A stretch of 64,000 nt of DNA from Amycolatopsis rifamycinica (lineage in GTDB: Bacteria; Actinomycetota; Actinomycetes; Mycobacteriales; Pseudonocardiaceae): contig NZ_JMQI01000058.1 in assembly GCF_000695625.1 (NCBI RefSeq), positions 62,001 through 126,000 of the forward strand. The letters are read 5' to 3'. Under the pieces are notes generated by a model. That model saw nothing but the letters and a program-made list of their open reading frames with translations. It searched no databases and had not been told where the DNA came from. Below, in pieces: positions 39,093 to 47,876 of this stretch (position 1 is the first letter of the stretch; each line of letters starts with the position of its first letter). Made by a program: the position numbers and the translations under genes.

Positions 39093-39554
39093 GTCCCGGA
39101 AGATCACCCACCGCATCACGGCGTACATGAAGACGCCTTCGCACGCGCCCGCGAGCAGCCGCGAGACGTGGTATTCGACGCCCAGCGCGGTCAGCCCCGC
39201 ACCCACCCCCAACAGGAACGCGGCGTAATTGACCGCGATCGCCACCAGGTAAAGCGCCAGCTGGATGCCGACGGCGGCGTGCGAATGGAAGTTGAACGTC
39301 CGGTTCAGCGCGAAGCTCAGCCCGAACGCGCAGGCGTAAGCCAGCGTGATCGCCAGCCACACCGGCCAGCCGAGCAGCCCGTGGAACGCGGTCAGCAGCG
39401 CGAGGTCGACGCCGAAGGTGAACCCGTTGATGAGGCAGAACCCGAGGAACGTCGGCGCCACGACCCGCGACAGACCCAGCGGCAGCACCCGCACGACGGC
39501 CTGGCAGAGAGCGCCGAACCGGTCAGCGGGCGTACGGGGTTGTTCGGCGGCCAC
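38889..39554 (-). CDS. GtrA-family membrane protein with an overlapping tail
   Basis: About 221 residues. Four hydrophobic helices carry GtrA features (FLGFCLINGFTFGVDLALLT, FGLSFALNRTFNFHS, MRWVIFRDS), as in flippase-like proteins for polyprenyl-linked sugars. The normal family C-terminus is around VIFRDSAQ. Here the frame runs on for about 65 Gly/Glu/Ala-rich residues, entirely antisense to the GNAT gene, to a stop at 38889. The start is uncertain: I take GTG 39554, preceded at 6 bp by AAGACT; in-frame codons exist up to 39620. Confidence 0.75.
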   Translation of the reverse strand: MAAEQPRTPADRFGALCQAVVRVLPLGLSRVVAPTFLGFCLINGFTFGVDLALLTAFHGLLGWPVWLAITLAYACAFGLSFALNRTFNFHSHAAVGIQLALYLVAIAVNYAAFLLGVGAGLTALGVEYHVSRLLAGACEGVFMYAVMRWVIFRDSAQGEVEGAGEPDLAEDALAGVEGADGAVGVPAGPAVEAEGGVVALGDPGDAAGGTVGPQSRGGRRQ

Positions 39555-39707
39555 GCGGCCAGTCTTCCGGCGGAGGGTGACGGGAAGCCGTCCGGCAGGT
39601 GATCTTCTGGTGCCGGCCACCGGCCGAAGAGGGGGGTTAACCCCCGTGCGCGGAGATTTCGAACTGATAACTTGGAAGAACGCGAGAGCTTTTCAGGAGG
39701 TGACACG

Positions 39708-40226
39708 ATGAGCTGGATCCTGCTGACGCTGGGCGTCGCGTTCGGTTCGGCCATCGTGCCGCTGGTCAACGCCGAGATCTTCCTGATCGGGCTGTGCGCC
39801 AGTCAGCCGGGGCTGCACTGGCTGTGGCTCGGGGCGGCGGTGGCGGTCGGGCAGATCGCCGGGAAGACGCTGTACTACCTGGCCGCCCGCGGGACGATCA
39901 AGCTGCCGAAGCCCCTGCACGACCGGCTGCACCGGGAACGCCCGATGACACCCCGCCGCGTGCGCTGGCAGCTGCGGACCAAGCGGATCCGGGGATGGGT
40001 CGACCGCCTGCGCGAGCGCTGCCACCGGCACCCGCACTGGATGGCCGGGACCTACGGGGTGAGTTCCCTCGTCGGCCTGCCCCCGTTCATGGCGACGAGC
40101 GTGCTGGCCGGGCTGGTCCGGATGCGGCTCGCGACCTTCCTGACGACGGGCTTGGCCGGAAGGTGGATCCGCTTCAGTTTGATCGCGGCTTCACCGGCGG
40201 TGTTCGCGGGCTGGCTGCACCACTGA
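39708..40226 (+). CDS. VTT/DedA-like membrane protein
   Basis: A 172-residue membrane protein. It starts after a near-perfect AGGAGGTGA (39695-39703). Helices occupy about 1-25 and 30-50. A basic hydrophilic loop (KLPKPLHDRLHRERPMTPRR) follows, then two C-terminal helices including GVSSLVGLPPFMATSVLAG. The G-x-PP-x-M/F pattern resembles VTT (SNARE-associated/DedA) proteins. The function is unknown. It overlaps the convergent DUF397 gene by 36 bp. Confidence 0.65.
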   Translation: MSWILLTLGVAFGSAIVPLVNAEIFLIGLCASQPGLHWLWLGAAVAVGQIAGKTLYYLAARGTIKLPKPLHDRLHRERPMTPRRVRWQLRTKRIRGWVDRLRERCHRHPHWMAGTYGVSSLVGLPPFMATSVLAGLVRMRLATFLTTGLAGRWIRFSLIAASPAVFAGWLHH

Positions 40227-40373
40227 GCAGAGGGCGGCCCAAGCGGCACGCGAGACGGTGAGCTGGCCCAGGTGACGGGCCTTCGTGTCCCGCACCCCCA
40301 CGGATTCGGCTAGGTAAATCTCAACGCACTCGCCCTCAGTCGCGCTGTAGCTCGACTTACGCCAGGTGAACAC
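40191..40373 (-). CDS. DUF397 protein
   Basis: A 60-residue protein. The sequence FTWRKSSYSATEGECVEIYL, then VRDTKARHLGQLTVSRAAWA, is the DUF397 signature. DUF397 genes are found by the dozen in streptomycetes and relatives and are almost always paired with a Scr1-type helix-turn-helix gene, as here (8 bp gap). Pairs of this kind control development or secondary metabolism in some cases (WhiJ-like). Confidence 0.88.
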   Translation of the reverse strand: MFTWRKSSYSATEGECVEIYLAESVGVRDTKARHLGQLTVSRAAWAALCSVVQPAREHRR

Positions 40374-40381
40374 GTTGCCCC

Positions 40382-41215
40382 CTATCGCGCCGCCTCCCGA
40401 AGCAGGGCTTGCGAGGCGTCTTCGGCCAATGCCTTGTCCGATAACAGCTTTACCAGCTTCCGGTAGGCGGCGGTAGCGTCCAACTCGTTGACGAAGGCGC
40501 TCGCGTGGTGGTGCTCCAGATAAACGATCGTCGGGTCGCTCGGGAAGTCATAGAGGGTGAACATGCCGATCTTGCCCGGGTGGTAGCCCACTCCCGCAGG
40601 CACAATGCGCACTGAAATATTGGCTCTGACCGCCGAGGTGAGCAGATGGTCGACCTGGTCGGACATGATGGCCGCATCACCGACCACCTCGCGAATCGCC
40701 AACTCGGAAATGATCACCCTCAGCCGTACGGGGTCGTACCCGGAGAGAATCCGCTGCCGCTTCAAGCGCGCCACCAGCCGGGCATCCGCATGCTCCGGCT
40801 TGATGTCGGAGGCGGTCAATTGCGCCCGCGCGTAGTCGGGGGTCTGCAACAACCCCGGGATGATCAGCGGGGACCAGTTGGTGATCAGGCTCGCCGACCG
40901 CTCGCACTGCATCACTCCGGTCAGTGCTGCGGGCAGGTCGGAGGGGTTGGAGTCCAGCCAGTTGGGCTGCTTCACGTGCTGCGCCAAGGCCAGGATCCGG
41001 TTCGTGACCACCCGATCCACGCGCAGGTAACCGAGGATCCGGGCCACCTCCTCGACCGGCGGCACCCGGATCCCCAGTTCCCACTGCGACAGCAGCCGCG
41101 GATCCACTTCCAGGGCCCGGGCCAGCTCGCGCAACCCGAACTTCCGCGCTTCGCGCACTTCGCGCAGCGACGCGGACAAAGCCCGTGAACCAGGAGAAGA
41201 CGAAGTCGGTTTCAT
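40382..41215 (-). CDS. Scr1-family helix-turn-helix regulator (DUF5753)
   Basis: A 277-residue protein. The N-terminal XRE helix-turn-helix (LREVREARKFGLRELARALE, then VDPRLLSQWELGIRVPP) is followed by a C-terminal DUF5753 domain (LITNWSPLIIPGLLQTPDYA, RLVARLKRQRIL, GMFTLYDFPSDPTIVYLEHH). This is the standard partner of DUF397 proteins. The ATG at 41215 lies 7 bp after TAGCAT. The locus is somewhat less GC-rich than the core genes around it. Confidence 0.9.
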   Translation of the reverse strand: MKPTSSSPGSRALSASLREVREARKFGLRELARALEVDPRLLSQWELGIRVPPVEEVARILGYLRVDRVVTNRILALAQHVKQPNWLDSNPSDLPAALTGVMQCERSASLITNWSPLIIPGLLQTPDYARAQLTASDIKPEHADARLVARLKRQRILSGYDPVRLRVIISELAIREVVGDAAIMSDQVDHLLTSAVRANISVRIVPAGVGYHPGKIGMFTLYDFPSDPTIVYLEHHHASAFVNELDATAAYRKLVKLLSDKALAEDASQALLREAAR

Positions 41216-41222
41216 GCGGGCG

Positions 41223-41228
41223 ATGCTA
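41223..41228 (-). promoter_or_regulatory. Leaderless -10 element of the Scr1/DUF397 operon
   Basis: TAGCAT on the minus strand, 7 bp from the ATG at 41215. Confidence 0.55.
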
Positions 41229-41299
41229 CGAAACCCCGTGATTTCCCGAACGAACGACAACTGTCAGCGAATTGCCACACCCGCGGAACTCGGCGAAAC

Positions 41300-41746
41300 T
41301 CAGCGGTCCGCGGCTTCCAATTCCACGGCCTTCTTCATCGTCTCGCGCGCCCGGCGCCGGTCGCCCGCGATGTCGTACGCGTACGCGAGCTTGTACCAGA
41401 CGCGCCAGTTGCCCTGGTCGGCCTCGACCTCCGCGCGGCGCTGTTCGAACCACGCGTCGGCCGCGTCACGGTCCACCCGGCCCGAAGGCCGGCGCGGGAG
41501 GTCCGAGACGTCCGGGAGCGCGCCCTCGGCGTCCAACCGGCGGGACAGGCGCTGGACCTGCAGGCCGTTGCGCCAGGTCGTCACGACGACCCAGACGCCC
41601 AGCACCGGCAGCAGCAGCACGCCCGCGCCGAGGGCGATACCGACGCCCGTTCCCGTCTTGAACAGGGCGAAGGCCCTGTCGGCCAGCAGGAACAGGTACA
41701 CGACCAGCGCCGCCGTCAGCAGCAGCGCCACATTGCGAGCTTTCAC
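41300..41746 (-). CDS. Membrane protein with a C-terminal TPR-like helix pair
   Basis: A 148-residue protein. Two transmembrane helices (about 5-25 and 34-57) are followed by a cytoplasmic basic region and one TPR-like unit (WRVWYKLAYAYDIAGDRRRA, RETMKKAVELE). It starts with GTG overlapping the dapB stop (GTGA). The role is unknown; it probably shares the pepR-dapB transcript. Confidence 0.75.
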   Translation of the reverse strand: MKARNVALLLTAALVVYLFLLADRAFALFKTGTGVGIALGAGVLLLPVLGVWVVVTTWRNGLQVQRLSRRLDAEGALPDVSDLPRRPSGRVDRDAADAWFEQRRAEVEADQGNWRVWYKLAYAYDIAGDRRRARETMKKAVELEAADR

Positions 41747-42483
41747 AGGTCGAGGACGTTCTCCAGGCCGACCGTCAGGCCGGGACGCTTCAGCACCTCA
41801 CGCACGCCGAGCAGCACGCCCGGCATGAAGGACGTCCGGTCGAGGGAGTCGTGGCGGATCGTCAGGGTCTCCCCCTCGCCGCCGAACAGGATCTCCTCGT
41901 GCGCGACCAGGCCCGGCAGGCGGACCGAATGCACGCGGACCTCCTCGACCGTCGCGCCGCGGGCGCCGTCCAGCTCCGACGTCGTCGCGTCCGGACCCGG
42001 GGCCACGCCGGCTTCCGCGCGCGCGGCGGCGATCATCCGGGCGGTGTGCGCGGCGGTGCCCGAAGGCGCGTCGGCCTTGCGGTTGTGGTGCAGTTCGATG
42101 ATCTCGGCCGAGGCGTAGAACTTCGCCGCCTGGGCCGCGAACCGCATCGCAAGAACCGCGCCAAGCGCGAAGTTCGGCGCGATCAGCACACCCAGCGACG
42201 GCTTCGGCTCCAGCAACGCGCGCAGGTCGGCCAGCCGGGAGTCGCTGAAGCCCGTCGTGCCGACGACCGCGTGGATGTCGTGCTCGACCAGGTACTCGAG
42301 GTTGCCCATCACCGCGTCGGGATGGGTGAAGTCGACGACCACCTGGGCGTCGGCCAGCGCCGCGAAGTCGTCGCCCGCGTCCAATGCCGCGACGAGCTTC
42401 AGGTCCGAAGCGCCTTCGACGGCGTTCACCACCGTCGCACCCATGCGGCCGCGCGCGCCGAGCACACCGACGTTGATGGTCAT
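41743..42483 (-). CDS. dapB: 4-hydroxy-tetrahydrodipicolinate reductase
   Basis: A 246-residue enzyme. The nucleotide-binding VGVLGARGRMG is at residues 5-15, and the catalytic His/Lys segment ELHHNRKADAPSGTA lies near 130. VDFTHPDAV and VVGTTGF complete the family pattern. It reduces the DapA product in lysine/diaminopimelate synthesis. The ATG overlaps the pepR stop (ATGA). dapA lies 11 kb away, so the pathway genes are on separate transcripts. Confidence 0.95.
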   Translation of the reverse strand: MTINVGVLGARGRMGATVVNAVEGASDLKLVAALDAGDDFAALADAQVVVDFTHPDAVMGNLEYLVEHDIHAVVGTTGFSDSRLADLRALLEPKPSLGVLIAPNFALGAVLAMRFAAQAAKFYASAEIIELHHNRKADAPSGTAAHTARMIAAARAEAGVAPGPDATTSELDGARGATVEEVRVHSVRLPGLVAHEEILFGGEGETLTIRHDSLDRTSFMPGVLLGVREVLKRPGLTVGLENVLDL

Positions 42484-43844
42484 GAAGCGATCACCTCGTG
42501 CAGGTCGTCAGGAAGGTCGTCGGCGTGAGCGTACGGCCCGACGACCGCCGCCGCCGAGACACCACCGGGCCGGGCGAACAAAGTGCGAGCGAGCGCACAC
42601 ACGTCCTCGGTGGTGACGGCGTCGATGCGCGCGATCGTGTCGTCGACGCCCAAGTAGCGGCCGTAGTTGAGCTCGTTCTTGCCGATCCGCGACATCCGCG
42701 ACGACGTGTCCTCCAGACCCAGCACGAGCCCGCCGCGCAGCTGGCCCTTGGCGCGGGCCACCTCGGCGTCGGTCAGGCCGTCGACGCCGACCTTGTCGAG
42801 CACCTCGCGGATGACACCGGCGACGTCGCCGAGCTTCTCCGGCTGGCAGCCCGCGTACACCGCCATGTGCCCGGTGTCGGCGTAGCTCGCGACCGACGAG
42901 TACACCTGGTACGCCAGCCCGCGCTGCTCGCGGATCTCCTGGAACAGCCGGGAGCTCATCCCGCCGCCGAGGGCCGCGTTGAGCACCGACAGCGCGAAGC
43001 GACGATCGTCGTGGCGCGACAGCGACCGCAGGCCCAGCATGACGTGCGCCTGCTCGGTGTCGTCGGTGTGCAGGGCCAGCTTCGGCACGGTCTTGATCCG
43101 GGCCCGGCCTTCGCGCGGCGCGATCGGCGTGGCGGTGCCGGTCAGTCGCTCGCCGAGGGCCTTGCGGACCAGCCGCAGCACCTGGCTGTGGTCGATGTTG
43201 CCGGCCACGGACAGGACCATCCGCGGCAGCGTGTACCGGCGCTTGTAGAAGTTCCGCAGGGCGGCCGGGGCCATTTCCACGATCGACTTCTCGGTGCCGA
43301 GCACCGGGCGGCCGAGCGGGTGGTCGCCGAGGATGGCCGTCACGAACGTCTCGTGCAGCAGGTCCTCGGGGTCGTCGTCGCGCATCGAAATCTCTTCGAG
43401 GACGACGCTGCGCTCCATGTCCATGTCGCGGTCGGTGCACAGCGCGTCGAACACGACGTCGGTGACCAGGTCCATGGCGAGCGGGAGGTCGGCGTCGAGC
43501 ACCTGCGCGTAGTAGCAGGTGTGCTCCTTGGCCGTGAAGGCGTTGAACTCGCCGCCGACCGCGTCGATCTCCTCGGCGATCTGGGTGGCGTCGCGGTGCT
43601 TCGTGCCCTTGAACAGCAGGTGTTCGAGGTAGTGCGCGGCGCCGGCGACGGCGGCCGGCTCGTCGCGGGAGCCGATGCCGACCCACAGCCCGACCGTGGC
43701 CGACCGGGACGCGGGGACGTGCTCGGTGATCACGCGCAGGCCGCCCGGCAGGACGCTGCGCTTGACGACCGCACCGTCCGGAGTGGACTCCAGCGTGCGG
43801 GTGGTGCCGACGGGCTGCTCGTGCCCGGAAACCTGCCGTGCCAT
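42480..43844 (-). CDS. pepR: M16-family zinc metalloprotease (PepR/PqqL-like)
   Basis: A 454-residue M16 peptidase. The inverted zinc motif HYLEH (AHYLEHLLFKGT) is near residues 71-75, and the downstream glutamate motif is SVVLEEISM. The C-terminal M16 half has GGMSSRLFQEIREQRGLAYQ with the R/Y pair typical of active subunits. I favour ATG 43844, which has TAAGGAA 5 bp upstream, over GTG 43859. Mycobacterial PepR sits next to pnp in the same way. A terminator separates it from pnp. Confidence 0.92.
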   Translation of the reverse strand: MARQVSGHEQPVGTTRTLESTPDGAVVKRSVLPGGLRVITEHVPASRSATVGLWVGIGSRDEPAAVAGAAHYLEHLLFKGTKHRDATQIAEEIDAVGGEFNAFTAKEHTCYYAQVLDADLPLAMDLVTDVVFDALCTDRDMDMERSVVLEEISMRDDDPEDLLHETFVTAILGDHPLGRPVLGTEKSIVEMAPAALRNFYKRRYTLPRMVLSVAGNIDHSQVLRLVRKALGERLTGTATPIAPREGRARIKTVPKLALHTDDTEQAHVMLGLRSLSRHDDRRFALSVLNAALGGGMSSRLFQEIREQRGLAYQVYSSVASYADTGHMAVYAGCQPEKLGDVAGVIREVLDKVGVDGLTDAEVARAKGQLRGGLVLGLEDTSSRMSRIGKNELNYGRYLGVDDTIARIDAVTTEDVCALARTLFARPGGVSAAAVVGPYAHADDLPDDLHEVIAS

Positions 43845-43867
43845 GGGTTCCTTACTCACGATGCCGC

Positions 43868-43903
43868 GAAGGCCTCCTCACCGGACGCGGCGAGGAGGCC
43901 TTC
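43868..43903 (-). terminator. Terminator between pnp and pepR
   Basis: GAAGGCCTCCTC (43868-43879) and its complement (43892-43903) form a perfect 12-bp stem with a 12-nt loop, 13 bp after the pnp stop. pepR starts only 23 bp beyond it, so partial read-through may feed pepR. Confidence 0.75.
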
Positions 43904-43916
43904 GACGGAACGGGTG

Positions 43917-46172
43917 TTACTTGGCGTCGGCCTTCTCGGCGTCGGCGGCGGGCGCGTCACCCTCGGCGGGCTTGGCGGCCTCGTCTTCCTTGACGACGAT
44001 CAGGCTGATCTTGCCGCGGTTGTCGATGTCGGCGATCTCGACGCGGAGCTTGTCGCCCACGTTGACCACGTCCTCGACCTTGTTGATCCGCTTGCCGTTG
44101 CCCAGCTTGGAGATGTGCACCAGGCCGTCCTTGCCCGGCAGCAGCGAGACGAACGCGCCGAACGCGGCCGTCTTCACCACGGTGCCGAGGAAGCGCTCGC
44201 CGACCTTGGGCAGCTGCGGGTTGGCGATGGCGTTGATCAGGTCGATCGCCGCCTCCGCCGACGGGCCGTCGGCCGCGCCCACGTAGATCGTGCCGTCGTC
44301 CTCGATGGAGATGTCGGCACCGGTCTGCTCGGTGATCGAGTTGATCATCTTGCCCTTCGGGCCGATGACCTCGCCGATCTTGTCGACCGGGATCTTCACC
44401 GAGGTGACGCGCGGCGAGTACGGGCTCATCTCGTCCGGGCTGTCGATCGCCTCGGCGATGACCTCCAGGATGGTGAGACGGGCGTCCTTCGCCTGCTTCA
44501 GCGCGGCCGCGAGGACCTCCGACGGGATGCCGTCGAGCTTCGTGTCGAGCTGCAGCGCGGTGATGATGTCCTTGGTGCCGGCGACCTTGAAGTCCATGTC
44601 GCCCAGCGCGTCCTCGGCGCCGAGGATGTCGGTGAGCGCGACGTAGCGCGTCTCGCCGTCGACCTCGTCCGAGACCAGGCCCATCGCGATGCCCGCGACC
44701 GGCGCCTTCAGCGGCACACCGGCGTTGTACAGCGCCATGGTGGACGCGCAGACCGAGCCCATCGAGGTCGAGCCGTTGGAGCCCAGCGCCTCGGAGACCT
44801 GGCGGATCGCGTACGGGAACTCGTCACGCTTGGGCAGCACCGGCACCAGGGCGCGCTCGGCGAGCATGCCGTGGCCGATCTCGCGCCGCTTCGGCGAACC
44901 GACGCGGCCGGTCTCGCCGGTGGAGAACGGCGGGAAGTTGTAGTGGTGCATGTAGCGCTTGTGCGTCTCCGGGGACAGCGAGTCGATCTGCTGCTCCAGG
45001 CGCAGCATGTTCAGCGTGGTGACACCCAGGATCTGGGTCTCGCCGCGCTCGAACAGCGCCGAACCGTGTGCCCGCGGGATCACGGCGACCTCGGCCGAAA
45101 GCGACCGGATGTCGGTGAGGCCGCGGCCGTCCATGCGGATCTTCTCCGTGAGGACGCGCTGGCGCATGATCTTCTTCGTCAGGGCCTTGAACGCCCCGCC
45201 GATCTCCTTGTCGCGGCCCTCGAAGGCCTCGCCCTCGCCCAGGCCGATCTTCTCCAGCACGGCGGCCTTGACCTCGTCGGTCGCGGCGTCGCGGTCCTGC
45301 TTGCCCGGGATCTGCAGCGCGCGGGCCAGGTCGTCGGTGGCGATCGCCGCGACGGCGTCGTAGACGTCCTGCTCGTAGGCCAGGAAGACCGGGAACTCAC
45401 CGGTCGGCTTGGCGGCGACGTCGGCCAGCTTCTGCTGGGCCTCGCACAGCACCTTGATGAACGGCTTCGCGGCTTCGAGACCGGCGGCGACCGCGGCCTC
45501 GTCCGGCGCCTTGCCGCCGGCGGCGATCAGGTCGAGCGTGTTCTCGGTGCCCTCGGCCTCGACCATCATGATCGCGACGTCTTCACCGACGATGCGGCCG
45601 GCGACGACCATGTTGAAGGTCGCCTTCTCCAGCTGCGACCAGGTCGGGAACGCGACCCACTGGTCTTCGATCAGCGCGACGCGGACGCCACCGACCGGGC
45701 CGGAGAACGGCAGGCCGGCGATCTGGGTCGACGCCGACGCGGCGTTGATGGCCAGCACGTCGTACGGGTCGTCCGGGTTGAGGCTCTGGACGGTGATGAC
45801 GACCTGGATCTCGTTGCGGAGACCGTCGGTGAACGACGGGCGCAGCGGCCGGTCGATCAGGCGGCAGGTCAGGATGGCGTCGGTCGAGGGGCGGCCCTCG
45901 CGACGGAAGAACGCGCCCGGGATGCGGCCGGCCGCGTACATGCGCTCCTCGACGTCCACCGTCAGGGGGAAGAAGTCGAAGTGGTCCTTCGGGTGCTTCG
46001 ACGCGGTCGTCGCGGAGAGCAGCATGGTCTCTTCGTCGAGGTACGCGACCACGGCGCCGGCGGCCTGCTTGGCCAGGCGGCCGGTCTCGAAGCGGACGGT
46101 GCGGGTGCCGAACCGGCCGTTGTCGATGACGGCTTCGGTCTCGTGCACGGTGACTCCGGTGGAGTCGGTCAT
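43917..46172 (-). CDS. pnp: Polynucleotide phosphorylase
   Basis: A 751-residue PNPase (GpsI). The first RNase PH domain contains FFPLTVDVEERMYAAGRIPG with FFRREGRPSTDAILTCRLID. An all-helical linker and a second RNase PH domain follow (HHYNFPPFSTGETGR, GSNGSTSMGSVCASTMAL), then KH (IGEVIGPKGKMINSI, about 605-660) and S1 (about 675-735) domains and an acidic tail. It degrades RNA phosphorolytically from the 3' end. AAAGAGGAG precedes the ATG. The downstream terminator at 43868 ends its transcript. Confidence 0.96.
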   Translation of the reverse strand: MTDSTGVTVHETEAVIDNGRFGTRTVRFETGRLAKQAAGAVVAYLDEETMLLSATTASKHPKDHFDFFPLTVDVEERMYAAGRIPGAFFRREGRPSTDAILTCRLIDRPLRPSFTDGLRNEIQVVITVQSLNPDDPYDVLAINAASASTQIAGLPFSGPVGGVRVALIEDQWVAFPTWSQLEKATFNMVVAGRIVGEDVAIMMVEAEGTENTLDLIAAGGKAPDEAAVAAGLEAAKPFIKVLCEAQQKLADVAAKPTGEFPVFLAYEQDVYDAVAAIATDDLARALQIPGKQDRDAATDEVKAAVLEKIGLGEGEAFEGRDKEIGGAFKALTKKIMRQRVLTEKIRMDGRGLTDIRSLSAEVAVIPRAHGSALFERGETQILGVTTLNMLRLEQQIDSLSPETHKRYMHHYNFPPFSTGETGRVGSPKRREIGHGMLAERALVPVLPKRDEFPYAIRQVSEALGSNGSTSMGSVCASTMALYNAGVPLKAPVAGIAMGLVSDEVDGETRYVALTDILGAEDALGDMDFKVAGTKDIITALQLDTKLDGIPSEVLAAALKQAKDARLTILEVIAEAIDSPDEMSPYSPRVTSVKIPVDKIGEVIGPKGKMINSITEQTGADISIEDDGTIYVGAADGPSAEAAIDLINAIANPQLPKVGERFLGTVVKTAAFGAFVSLLPGKDGLVHISKLGNGKRINKVEDVVNVGDKLRVEIADIDNRGKISLIVVKEDEAAKPAEGDAPAADAEKADAK

Positions 46173-46393
46173 ATGGTGTTTCTCCTCTTTAGTTCCTTCT
46201 ACTGGCGCAAGTCTCCCATCCTGGGACCCGTTTCGCCTGAGGACGCTCGAGGAATGAGGCCGGTCTTCGATCGAAGCTCCCGGGACGCTGCCCGGGAACC
46301 ACTACCGAGGACCGGCGGACGGACCCTCGTGCGCGCTCGCGCCGTGTGGTGACGAGGGGGAGCGACCGCGCGGTCACTCCCCCTCGGGTAAAG
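46173..46393 (-). other. Leader region of pnp
   Basis: No gene is visible. On the minus strand the leader carries CCCGGG-N6-CCCGGG (46279-46296) and the palindrome CTTCGATCGAAG (46265-46276), and it ends with the pnp ribosome binding site. Structured pnp leaders are autoregulated in other bacteria; here this is only a possibility. Confidence 0.45.
46353..46386 (-). terminator. Terminator of rpsO
   Basis: CGAGGGGGAG (46353-46362) pairs with CTCCCCCTCG (46377-46386) around the inner palindrome GACCGCGCGGTC, 8 bp after the rpsO stop. Confidence 0.75.
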
Positions 46394-46663
46394 CTATCGG
46401 CGCAGGCCGAGGCGCTGGATCAGCGCACGGTAACGCTCGATGTCCACCTTCATCACGTAGTTCAGCAGCCGGCGGCGACGGCCGACCAGCAGCAGGAGCC
46501 CGCGACGCGAGTGGTGGTCGTGCTTGTGAGCCTTGAGGTGCTCGGTGAGGCCGACGATGCGCTTGGTGAGCAGCGCCACCTGGGCCTCGGGGGATCCGGT
46601 GTCCGAGTCGTGCACGCCGTACTCGGCCAGGATCGACTTCTTCTCTTCGGTGGACAGCGCCAC
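46394..46663 (-). CDS. rpsO: 30S ribosomal protein uS15
   Basis: An 89-residue ribosomal protein of standard length with the S15 signature (TGSPEAQVALLTKRIVGLTE, then HLKAHKHDHHSRRGLLLLVG). It binds the 16S rRNA three-way junction. The GTG start has GAGGAGC upstream. The rpsO-pnp order is conserved across bacteria. Confidence 0.97.
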   Translation of the reverse strand: MALSTEEKKSILAEYGVHDSDTGSPEAQVALLTKRIVGLTEHLKAHKHDHHSRRGLLLLVGRRRRLLNYVMKVDIERYRALIQRLGLRR

Positions 46664-46766
46664 TTGTGTTGCTCCTCGAAATAATCAGTGCCGTGCGGCC
46701 CCGGACGTGGATGCACGCCGGGAAGACGGTCACGGCCGCCACGGACTGCAGCCGGACCCGACCATG

Positions 46767-46787
46767 ACGTTAGCATTTGGCTAACGT
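46767..46787. promoter_or_regulatory. Inverted repeat upstream of rpsO
   Basis: ACGTTAGC (46767-46774) and GCTAACGT (46780-46787) are perfect 8-bp arms around ATTTG. It sits 20 bp after the thpR stop and about 100 bp before rpsO. It may be the thpR terminator or an operator for rpsO. Confidence 0.45.
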
Positions 46788-46806
46788 GCGCCTCTGAGCA
46801 GGACCT

Positions 46807-47310
46807 TCAGTCGCGGTTCAGCTCGAAGACGCGGGCCACGGAATATCGGGGACCACCCGGCTCGCGCTCGCTGGTCATCAGCACCACTTCCGCCGCCTGC
46901 CAGCGCCGGCTCGTGAAACCCGCGAGCTTCTCGGTCCAACGCGCGGCGAGCCCCGGTTCTTCCCGGGGGAACCGCGCCAGTGTCAGGTGGGCCCGGTAGG
47001 GCCTCGGTTCGGCGCCGGCGCCCGCGGCGTGCGCGAGCGGCGTCAGCTCCGTTCCCGCGACAGTCAACCACAGCACCCCGGGGAACGTCGCGGCCTTTTC
47101 CAGCCGGACGTCGACGCACCCGCGGCCGGCCAGCCGCTCGCCCAGCCAGGCGGCGCGGGTTCCGACGTCGTCCGGCCCGTAGTAGGCGAGGGTGACGTGC
47201 CAGCGCTCCGGTGGCTCCCAGCGGAGGCCGTCACCGGTCTCCCCGAGGGCCGCCGCGACCGCCTCGACGACGTCGCCGGGCGGGAGCAGCGCGCTGAACA
47301 GGACCGGCAT
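46807..47310 (-). CDS. thpR: RNA 2',3'-cyclic phosphodiesterase / 2'-5' RNA ligase family
   Basis: A 167-residue 2H-superfamily protein. Two HxT motifs are present: WHVTLAYYG (His38, Thr40) and AHLTLARF (His108, Thr110). Family members hydrolyse RNA 2',3'-cyclic phosphates. It starts 1 bp into the stop of the upstream helix-turn-helix gene (TGATG), so the pair is coupled. Neither gene occurs at this position in Mycobacterium, where rpsO and ribF adjoin. Confidence 0.88.
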   Translation of the reverse strand: MPVLFSALLPPGDVVEAVAAALGETGDGLRWEPPERWHVTLAYYGPDDVGTRAAWLGERLAGRGCVDVRLEKAATFPGVLWLTVAGTELTPLAHAAGAGAEPRPYRAHLTLARFPREEPGLAARWTEKLAGFTSRRWQAAEVVLMTSEREPGGPRYSVARVFELNRD

Positions 47311-47783
47311 CAGGCGCCGTTGCCCGCCCGGCGGAGCAGGTCGGCGATGGCCGGGAACTCGTCGTCGAGGCGCTTGGCGGCCTCGCCGAGGTCCTCGTCC
47401 TCGGCCACGTCACGCAGGTAGGCGAGGACCTTCTGGTCTTCGTTGATCACCGGGATGTTGTCGCGGCCGACGGTGGGGCGGGAGTCGCGGACGTCCTCCA
47501 TCGCGGCGAGCATCGCTTCGCGGTTGCCGGCGGCGACCTCGGGTACCAGGATCTTGCGCTCGAGCATGATCATCCTGGCCAGCACGACCGGGTTGCCGAT
47601 CTTCGCCCGCCGCCCGCTCATCACCTGGCTGAGCATGGGGGCGCTGATCCCGAGGACCTCGGCCAGGAACGCCTGCGAAACGTCGAACGCGACGACGAGC
47701 CGGCGAACGCGGTCGCCGAGCGGCTCCCCGTACCACTCGCGCTGCAACGCGATGTTCCGCTGGACGATCTTGTGGTCCTCCAC
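47310..47783 (-). CDS. Helix-turn-helix DNA-binding protein
   Basis: A 157-residue regulator. RVRRLVVAFDVSQAFLAEVL with GISAPMLSQVMSGRRAKIGN forms an XRE-like helix-turn-helix (about 25-70). The C-terminal half is helical and acidic (AEDEDLGEAAKRLDDEFPAI). The target is unknown; the overlap with thpR suggests linked expression. A GTG start follows GGGAGCAGGGAA. Confidence 0.8.
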   Translation of the reverse strand: MEDHKIVQRNIALQREWYGEPLGDRVRRLVVAFDVSQAFLAEVLGISAPMLSQVMSGRRAKIGNPVVLARMIMLERKILVPEVAAGNREAMLAAMEDVRDSRPTVGRDNIPVINEDQKVLAYLRDVAEDEDLGEAAKRLDDEFPAIADLLRRAGNGA

Positions 47784-47876
47784 CAGTTCCCTGCTCCCCT
47801 GTTTTCGCGGGCACAGCCGCGCACACCGTCCGTGAGCATCTTGCCATCGCTGCCCGGTGCGTGGACGCGGAATCCC

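Noticed and set aside
42498..46352. Very long plus-strand open frame opposite pepR and pnp
   Set aside because: Antisense open frames are expected in GC-rich DNA; the minus strand encodes clear M16 protease and PNPase, and the plus translation is low-complexity Arg/Asp/Val-rich.
46767..46787. Certain rpsO operator
   Set aside because: The inverted repeat is real, but its place right after thpR allows a terminator as easily as an operator, so no firm claim is made.
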